Shown: one piece after another, positions 24,085-32,104 of the stretch
Layout: each line of letters begins with the position of its first letter
Position numbering within the stretch: the first letter of the stretch is position 1
Assembly: GCF_003386165.1 (NCBI RefSeq)
Contig: NZ_QRDV01000006.1
Location: 186,001-250,000 of the forward strand
Direction of reading: 5' to 3'
DNA length: 64,000 bases
Origin: Winogradskyella eximia
GTDB taxonomy: Bacteria > Bacteroidota > Bacteroidia > Flavobacteriales > Flavobacteriaceae
Notes under the pieces: generated by a model
Database searches by the model: none
Told to the model about the DNA's origin: nothing
Seen by the model: only the letters and a program-made list of their open reading frames with translations
Translations under genes and position numbers: made by a program

Positions 24085-24214
24085 TGCAATTTCGCCTTCT
24101 TTTTTATCTTAATAATATTTAAAATTCATCATAGAATAGATGTAAAAATGATTCCAAATATTATTTTTTAACTAGGTTGATTTTAAATAATTACAAGATA
24201 ATATATGCTAATTT
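24085..24214 (-). pseudogene. Decayed fragment of a DUF4230 gene 5' end
   Basis: About 85 bases (24085-24169) align with 22951-23035, the start of the DUF4230 gene, in the same orientation. For example, GATGTAAAAATGATTCCAAA here matches AATGTAATAATGACTCCAAA there, and a shared ATATGCTAATTT follows at 24203 (23040 in the intact copy). On the minus strand the remnant reads FKYY-stop-DKKEGEI where the gene has FKYCEDKQEDKI. No start or open frame remains. It lies in the 0.5-kb gap between paralogs 1 and 2, where nothing else is recognisable. Confidence 0.65.
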
Positions 24215-24402
24215 ACGTATAATTAAATCCTGTTTTTTTGCCGTATGTCGTGCATGAGGGTGTATAGTCTATAAAAAATGCAACATATCTTAAATCTATA
24301 ATAGTTCTGTTGTAAGGTTATAACTTAGTCCCAATTACAAGTAAAACTAGCTGCATTAAGTATGTTGTTTTTGTAATTCCCTCTAATCTAAAAGTGACTA
24401 TT

Positions 24403-25173
24403 ATGACGAAGAACATATGCACTCTACTTATCCTATTCGCGACTTTAATTAATTATGGTCAGAATTTTACATTAATAAAAAATAACAATCCAAAAGCTAA
24501 AGAATTAAAGCATAGTTTAAACCAGACTAAGGATAGTTTATTGTTAGGTTCTGACACTAAGATTCTTCATGCTGAAATTTTTAATGAAGATTTTGAAAAG
24601 ATTGTTCTCATAGATGGTTTTAAAGCTCAAATCTCATTAGAACACATACCAGAGGGTAAATTTGTTGTCGAAGTTAAATTGGCTGATAAAGTTATAATTA
24701 TGGGATTGATGCGTTACGACATTCATACTGATGAAGCTAATTCTGAGATGTCAGATAAAAACCATACTATAGCAGAAGGAAAAGGTATGATGTTAGATGA
24801 ATCTTTAAATGTCATAAAAACAGTGCCTAATAAAAGTATTGTATTCATTTTAACAGGTTCTAATGCAAAACAGCAAACTAAGAAAAATCAAAAATTTTAT
24901 TGGGTAGTAACCAAGGTTAATAATGAAAGCGGATCTTGCAAAACCATGAAATTGATGGATGAAGAAGCTGTAGGAAGATTGATTTTAAGGCATAAACAAG
25001 AATTAAACAGCGTATCTGGTAAATTAAATGAATTAACGGTTTGGGAGGTTTATAACACCACAGAATTCATGGAGCATCAGATGACTAATCCTAATTTTTT
25101 CTATTCATTAACGTCAGATTTATTTAATACAACACCGTATTATTCTACACATGCTAAAGTTGCAAACCTCTAG
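24403..25173 (+). CDS. Exported protein of unknown function, tandem paralog 2 of 3
   Basis: This 256-residue protein starts from the ATG at 24403; an upstream GTG would add three residues. The signal peptide ends near INYGQ. Domain A: AKELKHSLNQTKDSLLL, AEIFNEDFEKIVLI, IPEGKFVVEVKLADKVIIM. A linker of about 60 residues is followed by domain B: YWVVTKVNNESGSCKTM, VGRLILRHKQELN, LTVWEVYNTTEF and TTPYYST. The paralogy with the genes on both sides is clear over the whole length. Function is unknown. Confidence 0.75.
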   Translation: MTKNICTLLILFATLINYGQNFTLIKNNNPKAKELKHSLNQTKDSLLLGSDTKILHAEIFNEDFEKIVLIDGFKAQISLEHIPEGKFVVEVKLADKVIIMGLMRYDIHTDEANSEMSDKNHTIAEGKGMMLDESLNVIKTVPNKSIVFILTGSNAKQQTKKNQKFYWVVTKVNNESGSCKTMKLMDEEAVGRLILRHKQELNSVSGKLNELTVWEVYNTTEFMEHQMTNPNFFYSLTSDLFNTTPYYSTHAKVANL

Positions 25174-25236
25174 TAATCTGTATTTTATTTTTGAAATTTT
25201 GTATAAAAAGCGATCTTGAATTTAATTATGAAATTC

Positions 25237-25275
25237 TACAAAAAGAAACGTCTTTTTGTACTGTGTTTTTTGTTT
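25237..25275 (+). terminator. Possible terminator after paralog 2
   Basis: TACAAAAAG and CTTTTTGTA pair perfectly over 9 bases around a 6-base loop, followed by a T-rich stretch after a short gap. It separates paralog 2 from paralog 3. Confidence 0.5.
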
Positions 25276-25436
25276 TATATCGAGTGCTAATGCATGTTAA
25301 CCATGGAAATAGGTTGTCTATCTAAATTATAAAATAGTAGAAATATATACTTATATCTTTGATTTTAACAAGGAATTGTACATATTTGCTTTTTCCTTGT
25401 GAAAAAATTGTTTCCCCAAAACAAAAAAACCTACTT

Positions 25437-26444
25437 ATGACAAGACTACTACACACAATTGTATTCTTACTTTTGACGACCATTACTTATGGTCAAAAAT
25501 CTACATTATTTCAAAATGTTAATGTTAGAGCAAATGAGCTTGAACACAACCTTAATGAAGCTGGCGATAGCCTAATTTTTAAATGTGAACGCACGGTTTA
25601 CGAAGTGGTGATCTTTAATGATGACTTTGAGCGTGTAATAAAGGTAAGAGATACTGAAGCCGTAATTCCAATTGCTGACATTCCTGTTGGTCGATATATT
25701 GTTGAAGCATTGCTAAGTGATAAGTTGATTGTTATTACCTTATTAAGAAACGAGTCTTTTAATTTACCTAAACAAGATATTTTGGTTGCTGATAGCTCGG
25801 ACCTTTTTGGTAAAAAGACAGCACCAAAGAAAGAAGTTGTAGCTAGTATTGAAACATCAATAGAAACCTCTGGAATAGAAGTGGAGGAAGAAGCTGAAAT
25901 TATAGCGGAAAATGTGCCTCCATTAAATAATGAGATATTTGGTGAAGAAAGTAATATTAAAAAGACAGATTTAGCAGTAGCTGGTAAAAAAGCAGAACCT
26001 AAACCTACTGTAGCTAAAGTGGAGAAAAGAGCGCCTGTTAAAGCTAAAGCACCTAAAAAGAGTAGCTTATCATTATTTAATACAAAATCAGAAACAACCA
26101 CAAAACCTAAAAGATCAACTAGAGTAGTAGATGCTGCTAGAGCAAATAGAATTGTTAGTACTTATTGGGTTGAGTATAAAATTAATAATGGCCAAAGTTC
26201 ACAAAAGATACAGAAATTAGGAGATCAAGAAACTGTTGATAGAATGATTAGGAAGATTGAAATTGACATGAAAACCAAAGCAGGTCGATTAAATGAGCTT
26301 ACAGTTTGGACGGTATATGATCCACCTAAATTTGTAGAACACAAAAGATTAAACAAAACCGATTTTACAAAAGTAGCTTCAGAGAGTTATAATATGAAGC
26401 CTTACTATAAAAAGGTAAATGAAACAGAGGCAAGTGATTTATAA
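25437..26444 (+). CDS. Exported protein of unknown function, tandem paralog 3 of 3 (long linker)
   Basis: This 335-residue protein starts at the ATG at 25437, where a signal peptide begins (MTRLLHTIVFLLLTTITYGQ); a TTG at 25359 is unlikely. Domain A: ANELEHNLNEAGDSLIF, VVIFNDDFERVIKV, IPVGRYIVEALLSDKLIVI. The linker is about 140 residues, with an acidic part followed by an Ala/Lys/Pro-rich part (PKPTVAKVEKRAPVKAKAPK). Domain B: YWVEYKINNGQSSQKI, VDRMIRKIEIDMKTKAGRLN, LTVWTVYDPPKF and MKPYYKK. The basic, flexible linker could bind a polymer or span a cell-wall gap; this is inference only. Confidence 0.75.
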   Translation: MTRLLHTIVFLLLTTITYGQKSTLFQNVNVRANELEHNLNEAGDSLIFKCERTVYEVVIFNDDFERVIKVRDTEAVIPIADIPVGRYIVEALLSDKLIVITLLRNESFNLPKQDILVADSSDLFGKKTAPKKEVVASIETSIETSGIEVEEEAEIIAENVPPLNNEIFGEESNIKKTDLAVAGKKAEPKPTVAKVEKRAPVKAKAPKKSSLSLFNTKSETTTKPKRSTRVVDAARANRIVSTYWVEYKINNGQSSQKIQKLGDQETVDRMIRKIEIDMKTKAGRLNELTVWTVYDPPKFVEHKRLNKTDFTKVASESYNMKPYYKKVNETEASDL

Positions 26445-26478
26445 TCACATTTTCTAATAAACACCTTATAGTTATAAA

Positions 26479-26520
26479 ACAAAAAATCTCAGATTAATTA
26501 TTAATCTGAGATTTTTTGTT
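26479..26520. terminator. Bidirectional rho-independent terminator
   Basis: AAAAAATCTCAGATTA pairs perfectly with TAATCTGAGATTTTTT around a 4-base loop. It serves the convergent paralog 3 and gldC genes. Confidence 0.92.
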
Positions 26521-26548
26521 TTCTGATATTAAATGACACGTAATAAAA

Positions 26549-26884
26549 TTACTGTTTAAGTTCTAGTTTCTCAGCGAAATAATCACAAAAATCTTTCATA
26601 GTTGCTGTCATTTTTTCATCTTGAGTTGCTCTTAAAAAGGTATCGCTCATGGTCACTAAAGTTTGATGGAAAAAAAGCTTCATTTCATCAACAGGCATAT
26701 CTTTAGTCCATAAGTCTATTTTTAAGGTTTCTTGAGCATTACTGTCCCAAACTGATAACATTATGGCTTTAGCTTCTTCATTGTCAACATTACCATCTTG
26801 TGCCGACCAATTTAATTTTTCTGGCACACGGTTTTCATCAAGTTCTACGTTTAATACGATTTTAGATTTTATAACTTTAGACAT
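26549..26884 (-). CDS. gldC: Gliding motility protein GldC
   Basis: This 111-residue cytoplasmic protein without a signal peptide has IKSKIVLNVELDENRVPEKL, WDSNAQETLKIDLWTKDMPVDEM and a C-terminal FCDYFAEKLELK, matching GldC of flavobacteria. Its ATG overlaps the gldB stop codon (TAATG), so the two genes are coupled. GldC is needed for full gliding but its biochemical role is unclear. Confidence 0.92.
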   Translation of the reverse strand: MSKVIKSKIVLNVELDENRVPEKLNWSAQDGNVDNEEAKAIMLSVWDSNAQETLKIDLWTKDMPVDEMKLFFHQTLVTMSDTFLRATQDEKMTATMKDFCDYFAEKLELKQ

Positions 26885-27846
26885 TATTTTTTTGGTTTAA
26901 ATTTCGATTTTCTAAATATAATTTCTGGTTCGGTTTGCATAATTGTCATAATGTCTTCGCCTGATGTTTCAGCATAAGCTTTTACAATTTGCCATCCTAA
27001 ATACTGACCTAAACGTCCAGGAGATTCATTATCTAATTCTAAATAAAATTTAGAGAATGGTGCATCTGCTATAAAACGATTTGGCAATTTAGGATCTGTG
27101 TCGTATAAGTGTTCTTTTTCAATGAAATAGCTCCAAATTGGGCTTTCATTTGCTTCTGCCCATTTTAATTGAGCTTCAGTATATCCTATTTTTTCTGCAT
27201 CAGACTTAAAAGGAATCATTAGATCTTTAAAGTAGAGTAGTTTTCCAAAATAAATCATTTCATCTAACAACGTTTTTCTGTTGGTTTGAAACATGTATTT
27301 TTTAGCATAACCATTTGTTACATCCGATACTATTTGGCTTTTTTGCATATTAGCCGTTATATACATTGGGATATTTTGATAAAATTCATGTTCTGCACCT
27401 AAATAATTATCTAAGGCAATAAGAACTAAGGAGTCATTTACAATCGTTTTATCTCTATATGCTACATCGTTAGTAAGCGTAATTACACGTGGTGTGGTAA
27501 ATGTCTTATCGTAGTACTTTAAATGTTGAAATAGGCCTTTTAGCTCTTGTTTTGGTGCACTGAAATCTGAGAATTTATTTTGAACTTCTGCTAACAATTC
27601 ATTTTGCATTGTATCATTAATTCTCTGAATCCAAATAGAATCTGGCACATGTTTAGAAAATAAAAAGGGATAAGCGCTCTTTAGCCTTGGTAAATCTTTA
27701 GGTTGTGCTTCTGAGAAAGCTTTATCAAAACGTTCTACGGTAAAATCTGCTTCAATATTTGCAATTTCTTTTTCAACTTTAGACTCCTCATCACAAGACA
27801 GAAGCATAAATCCGACTATTAATAAAACGTAAAATTTGATATGCAT
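26884..27846 (-). CDS. gldB: Gliding motility lipoprotein GldB
   Basis: From the ATG at 27846 the 320-residue protein starts MHIKFYVLLIVGFMLLSCDE, a lipoprotein signal with lipobox LLSC. It continues with IEADFTVERFDKAFSEAQP and LPRLKSAYPFLFSKHVPDSIW, as in GldB. A longer form would start at 27897, but that adds a hydrophilic stretch before the signal and crosses the promoter. It is divergent from nadE and coupled to gldC. GldB is an envelope lipoprotein required for gliding. Confidence 0.92.
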   Translation of the reverse strand: MHIKFYVLLIVGFMLLSCDEESKVEKEIANIEADFTVERFDKAFSEAQPKDLPRLKSAYPFLFSKHVPDSIWIQRINDTMQNELLAEVQNKFSDFSAPKQELKGLFQHLKYYDKTFTTPRVITLTNDVAYRDKTIVNDSLVLIALDNYLGAEHEFYQNIPMYITANMQKSQIVSDVTNGYAKKYMFQTNRKTLLDEMIYFGKLLYFKDLMIPFKSDAEKIGYTEAQLKWAEANESPIWSYFIEKEHLYDTDPKLPNRFIADAPFSKFYLELDNESPGRLGQYLGWQIVKAYAETSGEDIMTIMQTEPEIIFRKSKFKPKK

Positions 27847-27881
27847 TTGGCAAAACATTTTTAATCCTAACTCGATTCTGT

Positions 27882-27889
27882 TATTTTTG
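27882..27889 (+). promoter_or_regulatory. Bacteroidota -7 promoter element for nadE
   Basis: TATTTTTG fits TAnnTTTG and lies 42 bases before the nadE ATG. It overlaps the divergent gldB promoter region, so the two promoters are back to back. Confidence 0.6.
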
Positions 27890-27894
27890 TTGTG

Positions 27895-27902
27895 CAAAGG
27901 TA
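27895..27902 (-). promoter_or_regulatory. Bacteroidota -7 promoter element for gldB
   Basis: TACCTTTG on the minus strand fits TAnnTTTG and lies 49 bases before the gldB ATG, which supports the start at 27846. Confidence 0.6.
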
Positions 27903-27931
27903 CACTTCTTTGTTTTAAAAACTCAAAAATT

Positions 27932-28720
27932 ATGCAAACTGAAAAGGTCGTAGATTATATTGTAAATTGGTTAAAAGATTACGCTACAAAAGCTGGTGTC
28001 AATGGTTTTGTTATTGGTATTTCTGGCGGAATAGATTCTGCTGTAACTTCAACACTTTGTGCAAAAACCGGTTTGGATCTTTTATGTATAGAAATGCCTA
28101 TTCACCAAGCGCCTAGTCATGTCACTAGAGCACAAGAGCATATTGCACAGTTAAAAAAGCGTTTTCCTAATGTGAAAGATACCGTTGTAGATTTAACGCC
28201 TGTGTTTGAAGAATTTAAAACAGAGGTAAGTTTAGAAGGTAAACAAGCGACAGTAGATATGGCTTTAGCCAATACTAGAGCACGTTTACGTATGACTACT
28301 TTATATTATCATGCAGGTCTTTTAGGACTTTTAGTTGCAGGTACAGGTAATAAGGTAGAAGATTTTGGTGTCGGTTTTTATACAAAATATGGCGATGGTG
28401 GAGTAGATTTAAGTCCTATAGCAGATTTAATGAAGTCTGAAGTTTATAACATAGGTAAATATCTTGATGTACCAGAGTCTATTCTTAAAGCCGCTCCTAG
28501 TGATGGATTGTTTGGTGATGCACGTAGTGATGAAGATCAAATTGGTGCATCCTATCCGGAATTAGAATGGGCTATGCAAATGAAAGATGAGGGTAAAACA
28601 GCCGAAGATTTTGAGGGTAGAAAACGTACGGTGTTTGAAATATTTATGCGTTATAATACATCAAACAAGCACAAAATGATTGCAATACCAGTTTGTGAAA
28701 TTCCTAATAATTTAAAATAA
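27932..28720 (+). CDS. nadE: NH3-dependent NAD synthetase
   Basis: NadE makes NAD from nicotinate adenine dinucleotide, ATP and ammonia. From the ATG at 27932 the 262-residue protein shows the ATP-pyrophosphatase loop GISGGIDSAV at 29-38, VAGTGNKVEDFGVGFYTKYGDGG (the NaAD/ammonia site) and ILKAAPSDGLFGDARSDEDQIG. No glutaminase domain is present, so it uses free ammonia. The longer open frame that starts at 27836 runs through the promoter and was rejected. Confidence 0.93.
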   Translation: MQTEKVVDYIVNWLKDYATKAGVNGFVIGISGGIDSAVTSTLCAKTGLDLLCIEMPIHQAPSHVTRAQEHIAQLKKRFPNVKDTVVDLTPVFEEFKTEVSLEGKQATVDMALANTRARLRMTTLYYHAGLLGLLVAGTGNKVEDFGVGFYTKYGDGGVDLSPIADLMKSEVYNIGKYLDVPESILKAAPSDGLFGDARSDEDQIGASYPELEWAMQMKDEGKTAEDFEGRKRTVFEIFMRYNTSNKHKMIAIPVCEIPNNLK

Positions 28721-28766
28721 TAATTGCATTTTAGAGAATAAAACAGCTAATTTATTAATTTTTAAC

Positions 28767-28774
28767 TATTTTTG
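28767..28774 (+). promoter_or_regulatory. Bacteroidota -7 promoter element for the response regulator gene
   Basis: TATTTTTG fits the consensus. The leader to the ATG is about 80 bases and contains an 8-base inverted repeat, TTGTATTT (28791) and AAATACAA (28844), the second arm ending close to the start codon. Confidence 0.45.
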
Positions 28775-28856
28775 TATATAACTCTCTACGTTGTATTTAA
28801 TTACGCTATTAATTGTAAATTATTAACCCTAACCGAAAACCAAAAATACAATTGTC

Positions 28857-29486
28857 ATGATAAATATTTTGATTGTTGACAGTCATCCTATCGTTAGAAC
28901 TGGATTAGAATTATTCTTAAATAGTAAGCCAGATTTTAAAGTTATTGGCAGTTTAGGTAGTGGAATTGAGATATTTGAATTTGTACGTCACCACAATGTT
29001 GATGTTATTATATCAGAAATCGATTTACCAGAGCTTAATGGTATTACGGCACTTAGAGCTATTAAAAAAGAAAACAAGTCTGTAAATGTTTTGATGTTTA
29101 GTCATCAGCCTGAAGAAATTTACGCTATTAGCACGCTTAAAGCTGGAGCTTCGGGTTACTTAAATAAAACTGCTAGTGTTGATGAAATTGAAGCTGCTGT
29201 GCGAAAAATTAGTACAGGAGAAACATCACTTAGTGAGAAAATGGATAAGCATTTTCGATATGAAGATACACGAAAGAGCAGAAGTCGTATGTTTAAAAAG
29301 CTGTCAACTAGAGAAGTTGAAGTTTTAAAGCTACTTTCTATAGGTAGAAAAAATAAAGAAATTGCACAAGAATTAGATATTAACGAAAAAACAGTGAGCA
29401 CTTATAAAGCTAGATTGTTTAAAAAGCTTAATGTAACTAATATTGTAGATTTAATTCATCAAGCTAAGCATCATAACTTAACATAA
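28857..29486 (+). CDS. LuxR/NarL-family response regulator with atypical receiver domain
   Basis: This 209-residue protein has an N-terminal receiver domain (1 to about 120) and a C-terminal LuxR-type helix-turn-helix (LSTREVEVLKLLSIGRKNKE, then IAQELDINEKTVSTYKARLF). In the receiver the phosphoacceptor position holds Glu54 instead of Asp (VIISEIDLPELNG), and the acidic pair is Asp8-Ser9 instead of Asp-Asp. Ser82 and Lys104 are kept. It may therefore act without phosphorylation, with Glu mimicking the phosphorylated state. No histidine kinase is nearby. It is convergent with dnaG, whose stop lies just after its own. Confidence 0.88.
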   Translation: MINILIVDSHPIVRTGLELFLNSKPDFKVIGSLGSGIEIFEFVRHHNVDVIISEIDLPELNGITALRAIKKENKSVNVLMFSHQPEEIYAISTLKAGASGYLNKTASVDEIEAAVRKISTGETSLSEKMDKHFRYEDTRKSRSRMFKKLSTREVEVLKLLSIGRKNKEIAQELDINEKTVSTYKARLFKKLNVTNIVDLIHQAKHHNLT

Positions 29487-31451
29487 TTAGCTAAGTACTT
29501 TTCCTAATTTACGAGATAACAACATTTTAAGACCAACGTAATCTTTTACATCTTCCATAATGGTGCGTGTATCAGCATTTGCGTTTAAAGTCTCATTTTT
29601 ATATTCCGCAACTTTTTGGTCAATTAAATGACAGCGTAAGCTTAAAATAGTTTGACTTACTAATTGAGAAACAGAATCTTTCTTTTCTTTTGGAACAATT
29701 TGATTGCGTTCCCAATCGTGAAGATTGTAGCGTTCATCCTCCATTAAAATAGTAGTTACTGTGCTTGCAGAATCTTGGTCTAATTGATTGATGAAATTTT
29801 TGGTTGAAAAGTCTTCATCTTGATTCAATTTATCAATAATAGAGTAATAGAGGGCTTTAAACTGTGGGTTTGAAAATTGCATTTCATCTTCTTGAAGATC
29901 TAAATATACTTTTTCAAATACTCGTGTTTCATGCTTGGTTGGTTCTAATACTAATTCTTTAGAAGTTTCGTCTTCAGTTAATATTAAATCTTCAAACTGC
30001 TCAACTCTATCTCCATAAAGCATTAGGATTTCAATAATCTTTCGTTCTAATTCAAATTGAACATCTACTTTTTGCTTAGGCTGAGGTTCGTTTTTAACAA
30101 CTTGAAATGCTTTTTGGTCTTGTTTATAATTTTTATTCTCCTCTTGACTCTCTTTTTTATTAATCTGCGCTAAAGTGCTAAACAACACCTCTTCACTAAT
30201 ATCCATAATACAAGCACACTCTTGGATATAGATTTCGCGTTTTATTTGATCTGGAATCTTAGCAATACTATTTACAATATCTCTAATGGTTTCAGCTTTC
30301 TTAATAGGATCGTTATTCGCTTCTTTTACTAATAGTGAGGCTTTAAACTGAATAAAATCCTTAGCATTGTCATTAAGATATTTAGTAAGTTCTTCTAACG
30401 TATTTGACCTAGAAAAACTATCAGGATCTTCTCCATCTGGAAACGTACAAATTTTCACGTTTACACCCTGTTCCAAAATTAAATCTATACCTCTAATAGA
30501 AGCTCTTATTCCTGCTGCATCACCATCAAAAAGCACTGTAATATTATTGGTAAGTCTATTAATTAATCGAATTTGATCTGCAGATAAAGCTGTTCCAGAA
30601 GATGATACCACATTTGTAATACCGGTTTGATGAAACTGAATCACATCTGTATAGCCTTCTACCAAATAACAATTATCTTCTTTAGCAATACTTTGTTTAG
30701 CATGAAATAAGCCATACAACACCTTGCTTTTATGATAGATTTCGCTTTCTGGTGAGTTTAAATATTTAGCCGCTTTTTTATCTGTTACCAAAATCCTCCC
30801 ACCAAAGCCAAGAATTCTTCCACTCATACTATGTATAGGGAACATGACTCTGCCTTTAAATCTATCGAAACGTTTTTCTCCTTTAACAATGGTTAAACCT
30901 GTTTGCTCTAAGAAATTGATATTATAGCCTTTACCTAAGGCATCATCCGTAAAAGCTTGCCATTCGTCTAAAGAATAACCTAATTGAAATTTTTTTATGG
31001 TTTCTTCTGTAAAACCACGCTCTTTAAAATAGCTTAAGCCTATAGCTTTACCTTGGTTGGTGTTGTGTAATACTTTTTGAAAATAAGTGTTGGCATATTC
31101 ACTAACTAAGTATAAGCTTTCTCTAGTGTCTGCTTGTTCTTTTTCCTCATCAGTACGTTCAGTTTCCTCTATTTCTATGTTGTACTTTTTGGCGAGATAT
31201 TTTATAGCTTCTGGGTAAGTAAAATGCTCATGTTCCATTAAAAACGTCACTGCATTTCCGCCTTTGCCACTAGAGAAATCTTTCCAAATTTGTTTTACAG
31301 GTGATACCATAAAGCTAGGAGAGCGCTCTTCACTGAACGGACTTAAGCCCTTATAATTACTTCCCGATTTTTTAAGTTGCACAAAATCGCCAATAACTTC
31401 TTCTACGCGAGCGGTTTCAAATACTTGTGCTATGGAATTTTGTGAGATCAA
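29487..31451 (-). CDS. dnaG: DNA primase
   Basis: This 654-residue DnaG has an N-terminal domain, the TOPRIM core (VEGYTDVIQFHQTG and TVLFDGDAAGIRA) and a C-terminal helicase-binding part. The start is TTG at 31451, which gives the expected MISQNSIAQVFETARVEEVI. The N-terminal domain keeps the CHC2 zinc-finger fold pattern (GLSPFSEERSPSFMVSP, then IWKDFSSGKGGNAV), but all four ligands are substituted: Ser37, Ser40, Asp58 and Ser61 stand where E. coli has Cys40, His43, Cys61 and Cys64. From memory, other flavobacterial primases look similar, so this is probably a lineage trait, not decay. Confidence 0.93.
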   Translation of the reverse strand: MISQNSIAQVFETARVEEVIGDFVQLKKSGSNYKGLSPFSEERSPSFMVSPVKQIWKDFSSGKGGNAVTFLMEHEHFTYPEAIKYLAKKYNIEIEETERTDEEKEQADTRESLYLVSEYANTYFQKVLHNTNQGKAIGLSYFKERGFTEETIKKFQLGYSLDEWQAFTDDALGKGYNINFLEQTGLTIVKGEKRFDRFKGRVMFPIHSMSGRILGFGGRILVTDKKAAKYLNSPESEIYHKSKVLYGLFHAKQSIAKEDNCYLVEGYTDVIQFHQTGITNVVSSSGTALSADQIRLINRLTNNITVLFDGDAAGIRASIRGIDLILEQGVNVKICTFPDGEDPDSFSRSNTLEELTKYLNDNAKDFIQFKASLLVKEANNDPIKKAETIRDIVNSIAKIPDQIKREIYIQECACIMDISEEVLFSTLAQINKKESQEENKNYKQDQKAFQVVKNEPQPKQKVDVQFELERKIIEILMLYGDRVEQFEDLILTEDETSKELVLEPTKHETRVFEKVYLDLQEDEMQFSNPQFKALYYSIIDKLNQDEDFSTKNFINQLDQDSASTVTTILMEDERYNLHDWERNQIVPKEKKDSVSQLVSQTILSLRCHLIDQKVAEYKNETLNANADTRTIMEDVKDYVGLKMLLSRKLGKVLS

Positions 31452-31775
31452 ATTTAGAATTTTAACTAGCTTGTAAATTTAATACAAATCAATTCGTATT
31501 AAAAATTAATCGGGAAAAGTAATTTGATTATCTCATATAAAACAACGAAAGTCGTTTGAAATAATTATGTAAATATACCAAGTATTGAAATATGAACTGA
31601 ATTCTATTAATCATAATAGGTTGGCTCAACTTCACTTTTGCATCCTATTATGGGAATGTGAAAGAAGTTAAAAGGATTGAAGGTGAAATCTTAAAATTGT
31701 GCCTAAATTAAGCACAAAAAAAAAGCCTATCTAAAAAGACAGGCTCTATTCTTAAAAAGATTGAAAGGTATATAA
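31452..31775. other. Intergenic region between dnaG and the cold-shock gene
   Basis: This 324-base region has no credible gene. It holds the cold-shock terminator (31715-31745) and, near 31628-31672, an imperfect hairpin (AACTTC...GAAGTT with mismatches inside). Confidence 0.5.
31715..31745 (-). terminator. Rho-independent terminator of the cold-shock gene
   Basis: On the minus strand AGCCTGTCT, loop TTTT, AGATAGGCT (one G-U wobble) is followed by a run of nine Ts. Confidence 0.9.
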
Positions 31776-31967
31776 TTATATAACTTTTACATTTACTGCA
31801 TTTAATCCTTTTTTTCCTTCTGCTAAATCGAATTCTACATTATCTCCTTCTCTAATCTCATCGACTAAACCAGAAATGTGTACAAAATGCTCTTTGTTGT
31901 TTCCTTCTTCTGTTATGAATCCAAAACCTTTAGAGTCATTAAAAAATTTTACTGTACCAGTACTCAT
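31776..31967 (-). CDS. Cold-shock protein (CspA family)
   Basis: This 63-residue single OB-fold RNA-binding protein reads MSTGTVKFFNDSKGFGFITE with RNP1 (KGFGFI) and RNP2 (HFVHIS). The start is the ATG at 31967, supported by a promoter with both elements at 31992-32020. CspA proteins act as RNA chaperones; whether this one is cold-induced cannot be told. Confidence 0.95.
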   Translation of the reverse strand: MSTGTVKFFNDSKGFGFITEEGNNKEHFVHISGLVDEIREGDNVEFDLAEGKKGLNAVNVKVI

Positions 31968-31991
31968 ATTAAAATATATTAAATTAAGGTG

Positions 31992-32020
31992 CAAATATAA
32001 TCTAAATAGTTGAATATCAA
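31992..32020 (-). promoter_or_regulatory. Bacteroidota promoter of the cold-shock gene
   Basis: On the minus strand TTG (32018-32020), an 18-base spacer, and TATATTTG (31992-31999), 25 bases before the ATG. It is the clearest match in the window to the -33/-7 consensus. Confidence 0.75.
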
Positions 32021-32104
32021 TTATTTTAATGCGCTTATTTTTTATTATATTATTTTATGTTAACTATCTAACCCTTAGTCTGTAATTTGGTTTAAAAGGG
32101 TTGA

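Noticed and set aside
24000..24400. Possible missed small gene between paralogs 1 and 2
   Set aside because: No open frame with a start signal; the only recognisable content is the decayed DUF4230 fragment.
25598..26101. Open frame of 167 codons antisense to paralog 3
   Set aside because: Low-complexity Ser/Thr/Ala translation caused by the Ala/Lys/Glu-rich linker on the plus strand.
27836..27931. N-terminal extension of NadE
   Set aside because: It crosses the divergent nadE/gldB promoters and adds a hydrophobic stretch not found in NAD synthetases.
31628..31672. Imperfect hairpin between dnaG and the cold-shock gene as a possible small RNA
   Set aside because: Many mismatches in the stem and no promoter box placed properly; too weak to call.
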